Positions 17,387-25,132 of a DNA stretch of 64,000 nucleotides are shown here, piece after piece. The stretch lies in the NCBI RefSeq assembly GCF_036227325.1, contig NZ_CP109467.1, positions 6,882,001 through 6,946,000 on the forward strand, given 5' to 3'. The notes under the pieces were generated by a model that saw nothing but the letters and a program-made list of their open reading frames with translations, ran no database searches and was not told the origin of the DNA. Position numbers and translations under genes: made by a program. How positions within the stretch are numbered: the stretch's first letter is position 1; every line of letters starts with the position of its first letter. The stretch comes from Streptomyces sp. NBC_01465. GTDB lineage: Bacteria > Actinomycetota > Actinomycetes > Streptomycetales > Streptomycetaceae.

Positions 17387-20152
17387 TCACTTCTTCTTGC
17401 GCGGCGCCGGCTTGGGCTTCTTCGCGTGGATCTGCGCGCGCGTTTCCTCCGCCTGCGCCTGGATCGTCTTCTGGACCGCCGTGGGGAGACCCTTGTCCCG
17501 GAACGTGGCGACCATCTTGTTGAGGACGGCGTCCGCCTCGACGAGGTTTCCGTCCTTGGCGTGGACTCCGGCGAGGCGGCGCATCGTCTGGTTGAGGGTG
17601 ATGTTGTCGAGGCCCAGGTCGCCGGTGGACGCGCTGATGGCGGCGCTGAGCTGCTGCACGCTCTCCTTGATGTCGGGTTCGCGGACGACGATGCGGCCGT
17701 CGCGGATGTGCTGGAAGTTGCGGCCTGCGTTGGCGCCGCGGGCCAGGCGGGCGTGTGCCGCCAGGGGGTGGTTGCCGTGGCGTTCGATGATCTCCTGCAG
17801 GGCGTCGTTGCCGCCCTGCAGCTGCGGCGCGTCGGAGCCGAGGAACGTCAGCAACTGGCCCTGGTCGTCGCCCATCAGGAGCTCGCCGACCTGCTGGTCC
17901 TCGCGGGCCAGAGGCTGACGGACCCGGACCGTTCGCGGGGCGGAGACCACACGGGAACCGTCCGGTGCCTGGTAGGCGGCGGTCACCTTGTACAGGCCCG
18001 GCTCGCTGAAGTAGAGCCCGTCGGCGCCGTAACCGAGGTACAGGCTGGCGTAGACGGCGGGGGCCTCGGCGGTGAGCGTGGTGGTGTCGTGCCTGCCGCA
18101 GGTGCGGGTGAGGGGCTGGAACATGCGGGTCTGGTTGTAGGGGTCGGTGATCGCGACCGCGACGTGTCCCGTCTCGGGGTTCAGTTCGGGCAGCACGGCG
18201 ATGTCACCGTGGCTGCCGGTGCGGGCCAACTTGAGCTGCGCGACGACCGGTTCGCCGTACTCGAACGCCGCCTGCCCCTCAAGTGCCAGTACGAGGCCGG
18301 ACTCGTCGGTCAGCGGCTGCGTGAGCAGCTCCATGGACGGCTGCTCCTTTGCCGCGCCGGTCACGAAGTTGTTGCCGCCCATGACCACGTTCCGGTAGAA
18401 GCCGTGGCGCAGGTGCCGGATCTCGTCGTCGGTGAACCGGAACGGGAAAGCACGGAAGAACGCGGCGGACCGCTCGTCCTCGGCCGCGCTGCTGTCCCCC
18501 TGGTAGAGGTGCGGATACTGCATCCACGAGAGGTCGCCGTAACCGGCGAGGGGACCCGACGGTGCAGGCGGGATCGCCGTCCCCTTGGAGAAGGAGTGCA
18601 TCAGGTTGAAGGCGTGGCCGAGTTCGTGGATGTAGGTGTGCAGCTCGTCGTTGGTGCCGGGGGTGTTGCACTCCATGAACACCGCCATGCCCTGCCGTTG
18701 CAGGCCGATGCTGTCGAACATGGTCCCGGCGATCTTCTTGCTGTCGCCGTCGGCGTAACCACCCGCGACCAGGGTCCACAGCTTCCACTGCGGTACGTCG
18801 CGGTACCCGCTGAAGTTCGCCACCATCGCCGCGTGCAGTTCGGCCTTGGACCACAGCAGGTCCGCCTGGGCCCCGCTGAGGGAGAGGGCGTTGCTGCCGG
18901 AGGTGCGCATCTCGATGCCCGCCTCGGCGAACGACGAGGGCACGGTGAGTATCCGGTTGGCGTACCCGGCGGGTGTGGTGGCCTTGGAGGTGTCGTAGCT
19001 GACGATCGCGGTCTGGCCGACCACCGTGTCGACCTCGAGGTCGACGGTGTGGAAGTACGTGGACACCCTGGGCACGGCGTACCAGTTGTCGTAGTAGTAG
19101 GTCTCGTCCTCCAGGTACAGCCAGTCGGCCGGACGCGCCGGCTGGCCGGCCGCGGTGAGCGGGATCAGGAGCTGGACGATGGTGGCGGGGCGGGTCGGCG
19201 GTGTGGCCCACGTAAGCGCCTTGCCCGTGACCATCATGTAGGTCCCGGTCCACTCCACCACCGCACCGGTCGCCCGGAAGGAGTTGGAGTAGGTGGTGGT
19301 CCCGCCCGACTCCGTGAAGATGTCACCGCTGATCGTGGACAGCGTGCCGACCCCGTCGACGTCGATGCGTGCTTCCACGGTCAGGCCGGCACTGGTGGCC
19401 CGGTAGGTTCCGGACACGGGCAGGTACGGCGACGTGTAGTTCGCCGGAAGCTTGCCCAGGCCCGTGATCAGCGAGGTGAGCGCACCCGACTTCTCCACGC
19501 CGGTGGCCCAGTTGAGGATGATCCCCTTGTCACCCTTGACGAGCAGTGAACGGCGTACGCCGGACGCGGGGGGCAGCGCGACGACGTGGTCGAGGTCCGC
19601 CTGGAAATCGGCCGGGAGCTTGGCCCAGCCCGGCGCGTCCGCGTCCGGTCCTGCGGTGATCAGCACATCCCGTTCGACGGCGGGGGAGTTGGCGCCCCCG
19701 TTGTAGGTGAGGACGCGGCTGCCCTTGAACACGTACGTGCGCCACTCGTTCGTCGGCGAGTTGGGCGCCTGCAGCAGGGCATCGACGTTGTCCCGCCAGT
19801 CGGCGGGCAGCCAGGCGCGCATCACCAGCTGTTCGCGCTTCACGGCCCCGGTGCCCACGCGGTAGAGCAGGCTGTCCGAACCGGTGATGAACAGGTACTG
19901 CTTCGCCCCGTCCGTGTGGTCGGGCAGTTGCAGCACGGCCTCCGGGTACAGCTTGAAGTTCTGGTACTCGTACTTCGCCAGGTCGGCGAACTGTCCCGTG
20001 TACGCCTCGTGCGTCGCCGCGTCGAAGAGCAGGGCCGTTTCGCTGATGCCCGCGGCACTGGTGGGCCGCAGGAACATCGCGGACCAGCCCTGGGCGGTCG
20101 GGCACGCCACCGCGCAGCGGAACCCTGTGGACTTGTGCCTGAGGAACGCCAT
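17387..20152 (-). CDS. Large metzincin-type zinc metalloprotease without export signal
   Basis: About 921 residues. H509-E-L-G-H513-x5-H519 fits the metzincin zinc motif HExxHxxGxxH except that asparagine replaces the glycine, and S542-W-M544-Q-Y-P downstream fits a Met-turn. The N-terminal ~250 residues contain short repeats resembling hemopexin blades (KQYLFITGSDSLLYRVGTG; YVFKGSRVLTYNGG; SLLVKGDKGIILNWATG). The last ~200 residues are helical and the C-terminus is strongly basic (KKPKPAPRKKK). There is no Sec, Tat or lipoprotein signal and no membrane helix, odd for this class. AGGAGG precedes the ATG by 7 nt; a start 20 codons upstream lacks this. Confidence 0.78.
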   Translation of the reverse strand: MAFLRHKSTGFRCAVACPTAQGWSAMFLRPTSAAGISETALLFDAATHEAYTGQFADLAKYEYQNFKLYPEAVLQLPDHTDGAKQYLFITGSDSLLYRVGTGAVKREQLVMRAWLPADWRDNVDALLQAPNSPTNEWRTYVFKGSRVLTYNGGANSPAVERDVLITAGPDADAPGWAKLPADFQADLDHVVALPPASGVRRSLLVKGDKGIILNWATGVEKSGALTSLITGLGKLPANYTSPYLPVSGTYRATSAGLTVEARIDVDGVGTLSTISGDIFTESGGTTTYSNSFRATGAVVEWTGTYMMVTGKALTWATPPTRPATIVQLLIPLTAAGQPARPADWLYLEDETYYYDNWYAVPRVSTYFHTVDLEVDTVVGQTAIVSYDTSKATTPAGYANRILTVPSSFAEAGIEMRTSGSNALSLSGAQADLLWSKAELHAAMVANFSGYRDVPQWKLWTLVAGGYADGDSKKIAGTMFDSIGLQRQGMAVFMECNTPGTNDELHTYIHELGHAFNLMHSFSKGTAIPPAPSGPLAGYGDLSWMQYPHLYQGDSSAAEDERSAAFFRAFPFRFTDDEIRHLRHGFYRNVVMGGNNFVTGAAKEQPSMELLTQPLTDESGLVLALEGQAAFEYGEPVVAQLKLARTGSHGDIAVLPELNPETGHVAVAITDPYNQTRMFQPLTRTCGRHDTTTLTAEAPAVYASLYLGYGADGLYFSEPGLYKVTAAYQAPDGSRVVSAPRTVRVRQPLAREDQQVGELLMGDDQGQLLTFLGSDAPQLQGGNDALQEIIERHGNHPLAAHARLARGANAGRNFQHIRDGRIVVREPDIKESVQQLSAAISASTGDLGLDNITLNQTMRRLAGVHAKDGNLVEADAVLNKMVATFRDKGLPTAVQKTIQAQAEETRAQIHAKKPKPAPRKKK

Positions 20153-20550
20153 GAGCGTCCCTCCTCTCTGGAAGGATCGCGGCGTCGGGAGACGCGAACG
20201 CTGAGCCCTCACCTCAACACCGAAGCCCTCATTCCCCCTTGTGCCTACCGGCCAACTTGCCCCGGGCCGGGACGCGGGTCAGCGGACGTCCGACCCGGGT
20301 GGTCCCGGTGCGCGTGGGCCGTACGCGGGCCACGGGCACCCCGACCACTCGGACTGACACAGCCGTGAAACGCAGGGGCACCCTCCTGCTCACGCGTCCG
20401 ACGCGCGGCTTCTGGTGTCCGGTCACCGGACACCAGAACGGCCGGAATAGGCGAGGGGTCTATGCCAGACCGTCGGCAATCGTCCCCAGGGACAGCGCAG
20501 GCAGGAAGTTGAGCAGCGCGGCGGCGCCCCGGCGCGGTGGCCGGCCCCGT
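20153..20550. other. 398-bp intergenic region with a 29-bp perfect palindrome
   Basis: No convincing gene. It holds a perfect dyad at 20410-20438 (arms TTCTGGTGTCCGGT around a central C), which could be a terminator after the KimA-like gene or an operator in front of the metalloprotease. The part next to the metalloprotease start holds AGGAGG but no clear promoter. Confidence 0.6.
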
Positions 20551-22584
20551 TCAGCGCTCCGCGGGCGCGTCCTCCCGCTTCGGTGCGCTCGGCTCTCCGC
20601 GGCGCACCGAGCCCGGGGCGCGTGCTGCCGGGTGGTCGGCGTGGGCCGCCGAGGTGAGCTGCCAGGGGACGCTCGTGACCATGACGCCCGGGGTGAAGAG
20701 CAGCCGGCTCTTGAGCCAGAGCGCGGACTGGTTGTGCAGGAGGTTCTCCCACCAGTGGCCGACCACGTACTCCGGGATGAAGACCGCGATCACATCGCGC
20801 GGGCTCTCGCGCCGCATCGTGCGGATGTACTCGACGACCGGCTTGGTGATCTCGCGGTACGGGGACGCCAGGACCTTCAACGGCACGTCCACGTCGAGGT
20901 GCTCCCACTCCTCCTGGAGCCCCGTCGTCGCGTCCTTGTCGACGGCGACCGTGAGCGCTTCCAGGCGGTACGGGCGGGTGGCCCGGGCGTACGACAGCGC
21001 GCGCAGCGTCGGCTTGTGGAGCGTGGAGACCAGGACCACCGCCAACACCCGTGACGGCGGGGCGAGTTCGCCGCGCGGGTCCTCGACCGCGAGCTCCGCC
21101 GAGGTGCGGTCGTAGTGGCGGCGGATCGCCCGCATCATCAGCCAGAGCAGTATCGCGGCGAGCACCGCCAGCCAGGCGCCCTGCGTGAACTTGGTGATCA
21201 GGACGATGACCAGGACCAGACCCGTCACGACCGCGCCCAGCGTGTTGACCGCGCGCGAGGACTGGTGGCGGCGGCGTTCCGCCGGGTCGGTCACCGTGCG
21301 CAGGGCGCGGTTCCAGTGCCTGACCATGCCCAGTTGGGAGAGCGTGAAGGAGGTGAAGACGCCCAGGATGTAGAGGTGGATGAGGCTCGTGACGTCCGCC
21401 TTGTACATCCACAGCAGGGCGCCCGCCACGACCGCCAGCGCCACGATGCCGTTGGAGAAGGCGAGGCGGTCGCCGCGGTTGTGCAGCTGACGCGGCAGGT
21501 AGCGGTGCTGGGCCAGGATCGAGGAGAGCAGCGGGAAGCCGTTGAAGGCGGTGTTCGCGGCGAGGATCAGGACCAGTGCGGTCGCCGCCTGGATGAAGAA
21601 GAAGCCGACGCTGTGGTCGCCGCCGAAGACCGCCGCGGCGATCTGGGCGATGACGGTCTTCTGGGTGAAGTTCTCGCAGTTGCCGGTGATTCCGGTCAAC
21701 TGGCAGGAGTCCTCGGTGATGTGGACCTTGGAGATCAGCGCGAGCGTGGTCACGCCGACGAACATGACGACCGCGATGATGCCCATCGACGCCATCGTGC
21801 TCGCGGCGTTCTTCGACTTGGGCTTGCGGAAGGCGGGCACCCCGTTGGAGATGGCCTCGACGCCGGTCAGTGCCGTACAGCCGCTGGAGAAGGCGCGCAG
21901 GCAGAGCATGAGGAGCGCGAGGCCCGTCAGGTTCTGGTCGCCGTGCGTCGGGACGATGCCGTACGAGGCCGACTCGGCGACCGGTGCGTCGCCGAGCAGA
22001 TAGCGGACCAGGCCGGTCCCGACCATGATCAGCACGCCGCCGATGAAGAGATACGTCGGTGCCGCGAAGGCCCGCCCGGACTCGCGCACCCCGCGCAGGT
22101 TCACGGCGGCCAGCAGCGCGACGAAGCCCACCGCGAGCAGCACCCGGTACTCGGCGAGCGCGGGCAGCGCCGAGATGATGTTGTCGACGCCGGAGGCGAC
22201 GGAGACGGCCACCGTCATCACGTAGTCGACGAGCAGGGACGCGGCGACCACCAATCCGGCGGACGGACCGAGGTTCTTCGAGACCACCTCGTAGGAGCCG
22301 CCGCCGCTCGGATAGGCGTGCACGACCTGCCGGTACGAGAGCACCACGACCGCCATCAGCGCGACGACCGCCGCCCCGATCCACGGCGTGAAGTGCAGAT
22401 ACGCCAGACCGCCGAGCGTCAGCACGAGCAGGATCTCCTGGGTGGCGTAGGCCACGGAGGAGAGAGGGTCGGAGGCGAAGATGGGCAGGGCGAGCCGCTT
22501 GGGGAGCAGGGTCTCGCCGAGCTCTTCGCTGCGCATGGCGCGGCCGATCACCAGGCGTTTCAGCACGCCAGTCACGTTCAACAC
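20551..22584 (-). CDS. KimA-like APC-superfamily potassium importer
   Basis: About 677 residues with twelve predicted membrane helices and a C-terminal cytosolic domain (~170 residues). Conserved stretches match Bacillus subtilis KimA (YdaO): SSVAYATQEIL, VVLSYRQVVHAYPSGGGSY, ASLLVDYVMTVAVSVASG, LRAFSSGCTALTGVEAISNG, LAANTAFNGFP, RGDRLAFSNGI and, in the tail, LLHNQSALWL. KimA is a high-affinity K+:H+ symporter, and its position inside a Kdp-containing island fits. The GTG at 22584 gives a start like homologues; an upstream ATG at 22668 overlaps the operator-like repeat at 22630. No c-di-AMP riboswitch fits in the ~100-bp upstream gap. Confidence 0.85.
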   Translation of the reverse strand: MLNVTGVLKRLVIGRAMRSEELGETLLPKRLALPIFASDPLSSVAYATQEILLVLTLGGLAYLHFTPWIGAAVVALMAVVVLSYRQVVHAYPSGGGSYEVVSKNLGPSAGLVVAASLLVDYVMTVAVSVASGVDNIISALPALAEYRVLLAVGFVALLAAVNLRGVRESGRAFAAPTYLFIGGVLIMVGTGLVRYLLGDAPVAESASYGIVPTHGDQNLTGLALLMLCLRAFSSGCTALTGVEAISNGVPAFRKPKSKNAASTMASMGIIAVVMFVGVTTLALISKVHITEDSCQLTGITGNCENFTQKTVIAQIAAAVFGGDHSVGFFFIQAATALVLILAANTAFNGFPLLSSILAQHRYLPRQLHNRGDRLAFSNGIVALAVVAGALLWMYKADVTSLIHLYILGVFTSFTLSQLGMVRHWNRALRTVTDPAERRRHQSSRAVNTLGAVVTGLVLVIVLITKFTQGAWLAVLAAILLWLMMRAIRRHYDRTSAELAVEDPRGELAPPSRVLAVVLVSTLHKPTLRALSYARATRPYRLEALTVAVDKDATTGLQEEWEHLDVDVPLKVLASPYREITKPVVEYIRTMRRESPRDVIAVFIPEYVVGHWWENLLHNQSALWLKSRLLFTPGVMVTSVPWQLTSAAHADHPAARAPGSVRRGEPSAPKREDAPAER

Positions 22585-22629
22585 GGCGCGAGCGTATGAA
22601 CGGCCGGAGGGGGTTGGGCTCCGGAAGGC

Positions 22630-22646
22630 CGTTAAGGGGGCGTCAA
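22630..22646 (+). promoter_or_regulatory. K-island direct-repeat operator A (KimA-like gene)
   Basis: CGTTAA-GGGGG-CGTCAA: two hexamers at an 11-bp period, 46 bp upstream of the KimA-like start codon. It is read on the strand opposite to the gene. Confidence 0.6.
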
Positions 22647-22682
22647 GGTTCTCGCAAATGCGTATCAAACAGGGCGTATTGC

Positions 22683-23243
22683 CTACTCCAGGCCGGAGAC
22701 CTTGAACACAGTGCGGGCCGTCTCACGGTCGACGCGCGCCGAGATCTGCCGCAACGCCGTCTCACCGCAGCGCAGCACGCCGCGCTCGGTGCTGGTGCGG
22801 GCGTCCTGGTCGAGAACCCGCCACAGCGGGGGATTGGCGACGAGCACCTTGGGGTCGATCTCGGCCCGCCCGCCGTCGGAGTCCCGCAGGACGAGGCGCT
22901 GGGCGACCCCGTCCGACCAGCGCACCGAGACGAGCCGGTCGGTACGGACCTCGGCTTGGCGCAGCAGCCCGCGCGAGACGAGCCGGCCCCGGGTCACGGA
23001 GACCCGGGCCGGCCAGAGGACCACGAAGAGCAGGGCGGCCAGTCCGGTCCAGAGGGCGGCACGCAGCACGCTGAGTGTTCCCGCTCCGGTGTCGATGGCG
23101 AACAGCAGCACCAGCAGAAGTACCGCGCAACCGACCGCCGCACGGGCGTCGCCGGCCCAGGTGGAGTCGTGGACCGTCGGGTGCGCTGTCCCCTGTGGAG
23201 CTGTGCTGTGCCCCGCCACGATGCGGGTGGTCCTTCGTCCCAT
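22683..23243 (-). CDS. PH-like domain membrane protein, unknown
   Basis: About 186 residues: two membrane helices (roughly residues 38-55 and 63-78, VGCAVLLLVLLFAIDTGAG and ALWTGLAALLFVVLWP) followed by a cytosolic ~100-residue beta-rich domain (VSVTRGRLVSRGLLRQAEV, DRLVSVRWSDG, RLVLRDSDGGRAEIDPKVL) typical of bacterial PH-like domains. It sits between the KimA-like gene and the antiporter on the same strand and carries its own K-island repeat 44 bp upstream, so a role in potassium or membrane-potential response is inferred. I chose the ATG at 23243 over 23306 because the repeat would otherwise lie inside the coding sequence. Confidence 0.68.
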   Translation of the reverse strand: MGRRTTRIVAGHSTAPQGTAHPTVHDSTWAGDARAAVGCAVLLLVLLFAIDTGAGTLSVLRAALWTGLAALLFVVLWPARVSVTRGRLVSRGLLRQAEVRTDRLVSVRWSDGVAQRLVLRDSDGGRAEIDPKVLVANPPLWRVLDQDARTSTERGVLRCGETALRQISARVDRETARTVFKVSGLE

Positions 23244-23286
23244 GCACCGGGACGGTAGACGTCCCCGGTGCGGCTGTCGTGAGGCC

Positions 23287-23303
23287 TTGACGGACCGCTG
23301 ACG
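23287..23303 (-). promoter_or_regulatory. K-island direct-repeat operator B (PH-like gene)
   Basis: On the minus strand CGTCAG-CGGTC-CGTCAA, 11-bp period, 44 bp upstream of the PH-like gene and in the same orientation. Confidence 0.6.
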
Positions 23304-23355
23304 CACCGGCGCCTCTTCTTGTCGCGGGTCATACGCCGCCCTGACATCTCCGTGA

Positions 23356-24924
23356 TCAACTGCCGGAGAGGCGCGCCTCCTCCAGGTCCAGCGAACGCTG
23401 GAGGCGGCGGCGGGTGGAGTCGCTGATGCGGTGGCCGTCGTAGAGCCGCTGGAGTTCGGCGGTCTCCTCGACGATCAGGTCGCGGCGCAGCTGCCGGTAG
23501 ACGTGCTCGGCGGACTCGGTGGCGCTGTCGGTGGTGTCGTCTAGGCGCTCCAACGCGTGCTCCTGGCGGGCCTGAAGCGCCCTGCGCAGCCGGTCGGCGA
23601 CCACCTCGGGGACGGCCTCCAGCTCCGACATCTCGTCCAGGCGGCGCAGCCCCGCCTCGGCCAGGCCCAGCCGAGCCCGTGCCTCCTCGCGCTCGGTGCG
23701 GTCCGGCTCCAGGGCTATGCCGGAGCGGCGTACGACAGCGGCGAGGGAGAAACCCTGGACGACCAGCGTCACCACGACCACGGAGGTGGTGAGGACGAGG
23801 ACCAGCGGGCGCCCGGGGAGGACGGCGCCGCCCGCGGTCGTCACCGGAATCGACAGCGCGGCCGCCAGCGGCATCACGCCCCGGGTGCCGGCCCAGGAAA
23901 GGACCACAGGGACCCGCCAGTTGGTCCGGCGCTGACCGCCCTTCCACTGCAGCAGCGCGGAGAGCGGGAAGATCCACAGCATCCGGACCGCGATCAGGGT
24001 CCCGGCCAGGGCGAGGGCGTACAGCGGCCAGAGGCGGTCCCCGTCGCCCAGTTCGTCGATCAGTCCGGGCAGGGAGAGCCCGATCAGGGAGAAGACGACG
24101 CTCTCCAGGAGGAAGACCACCGTTCCGTACACCGCGTGCAGCTGGAGCCGGATGCGGGCGCTCGTCAGCCGGTCCGAGCGGCCGCCGAGCACCACCCCGG
24201 CCACCACCACCGAGGTCACGCCGGAGGTGTGCGCAGCCTCGGCGAGTACGTAGGCGGCGTACGGAGTGACGAGGGCGACGACCGTCTCCAGGACCGGGTC
24301 CTCCGTACGCCGCCGGATCAGTACGACCACCCCCGCGACCGCCGCCCCGATCAGCGTGCCGCCCCCGGCGAGCAGCGCGAACTCGGCCCCCGCGCCCGGC
24401 CAGGAGACGGCCGAGGCGGCGACGGCGACGCCCACCGCGACCTTGAAGAGGACCAGCGAGGTGGCGTCGTTGAACAGGCTCTCGGCCTGCACCATGGCCT
24501 GCACCTTGGGCGGCAGCGCCAGCCTGCGGCCCAGCGCGGTGACCGCCACCGGGTCGGTGCTGGCCAGCACCGCGCCGAGCACGAGCGCCATCTGCCAGGA
24601 GAGCGGGGTGATGACGGACGCGACGTAACCCACCACCGCCGCGGAAGCGAGGACCAGGCCGACGGCCAGGACGCTCACCGGCTTCCACACGGCGCGCAGT
24701 TCGCGCCAGGAGACGTCCTCGGCGCTGGCGTACAGCAGCGGCGGGAGCACCACGAGCCCGATGATCTCCGGAGTGACCTCTATCGCGGGCGAACCAGGCA
24801 GCAGGGCCACCACCAGACCCGCGACCACCAGGAGCGAGGGCGCGGGGATGCGCCAGCGGCGGGCGCCCGTGGCCACCATCGTGGCGAGCACCACCAGAAA
24901 CAGAACCGTACCGACGCCGCGCAT
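23356..24924 (-). CDS. CPA1-type Na+(K+)/H+ antiporter
   Basis: About 522 residues with roughly twelve membrane helices and a cytosolic tail of ~130 residues rich in charged heptads (RRLDEMSELEAVPEVVADRLRRAL). The transport core contains the CPA1 helix-5 signature VLASTDPVAV, with the ND/TD aspartate, and LFNDATSLVLF; an arginine helix GTRGVMPLAAALS follows. It would extrude Na+ or K+ against protons, the counterpart of the nearby importers. The ATG at 24924 has GGGGGC upstream; an upstream ATG at 24996 gives an unnatural basic leader. A K-island repeat lies ~90 bp upstream in the region shared with divergent kdpD. Confidence 0.85.
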   Translation of the reverse strand: MRGVGTVLFLVVLATMVATGARRWRIPAPSLLVVAGLVVALLPGSPAIEVTPEIIGLVVLPPLLYASAEDVSWRELRAVWKPVSVLAVGLVLASAAVVGYVASVITPLSWQMALVLGAVLASTDPVAVTALGRRLALPPKVQAMVQAESLFNDATSLVLFKVAVGVAVAASAVSWPGAGAEFALLAGGGTLIGAAVAGVVVLIRRRTEDPVLETVVALVTPYAAYVLAEAAHTSGVTSVVVAGVVLGGRSDRLTSARIRLQLHAVYGTVVFLLESVVFSLIGLSLPGLIDELGDGDRLWPLYALALAGTLIAVRMLWIFPLSALLQWKGGQRRTNWRVPVVLSWAGTRGVMPLAAALSIPVTTAGGAVLPGRPLVLVLTTSVVVVTLVVQGFSLAAVVRRSGIALEPDRTEREEARARLGLAEAGLRRLDEMSELEAVPEVVADRLRRALQARQEHALERLDDTTDSATESAEHVYRQLRRDLIVEETAELQRLYDGHRISDSTRRRLQRSLDLEEARLSGS

Positions 24925-25013
24925 GCCGCCCCCTGGACAGATGCGGACCCGAGCGGACCGCAACGCCGACCAGACTTCCCGGCACACCGCCTTCACCCTA
25001 TCGATACGCCGGA

Positions 25014-25030
25014 CGTCAAGGCGACGTCAA
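25014..25030 (+). promoter_or_regulatory. K-island direct-repeat operator C (antiporter/kdpD divergent region)
   Basis: CGTCAA-GGCGA-CGTCAA, the cleanest copy: two identical hexamers at an 11-bp period, 90 bp from the antiporter start and 103 bp from kdpD, oriented toward kdpD. Confidence 0.65.
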
Positions 25031-25132
25031 TCAACTGCTGACCGGCGACAGGGATGCGCCAAGACCCGCCCGGGCGCGGGGCACGGGGAGTTGGGTCGAC
25101 GACGTACCCGACGATGCGAGGAGGCATGTGCT

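Noticed and set aside
20229..20426. 65-codon basic ORF on the minus strand in the 20.2-20.5 kb gap
   Set aside because: Highly skewed composition (Arg/Val/Thr), no ribosome-binding site, no recognisable family; better explained as noncoding high-GC sequence.
22585..22682. Possible c-di-AMP (ydaO-type) riboswitch before the KimA-like gene
   Set aside because: The gap to the upstream gene is only about 100 bp, too short for the ~140-nt aptamer, and none of its conserved segments is visible.
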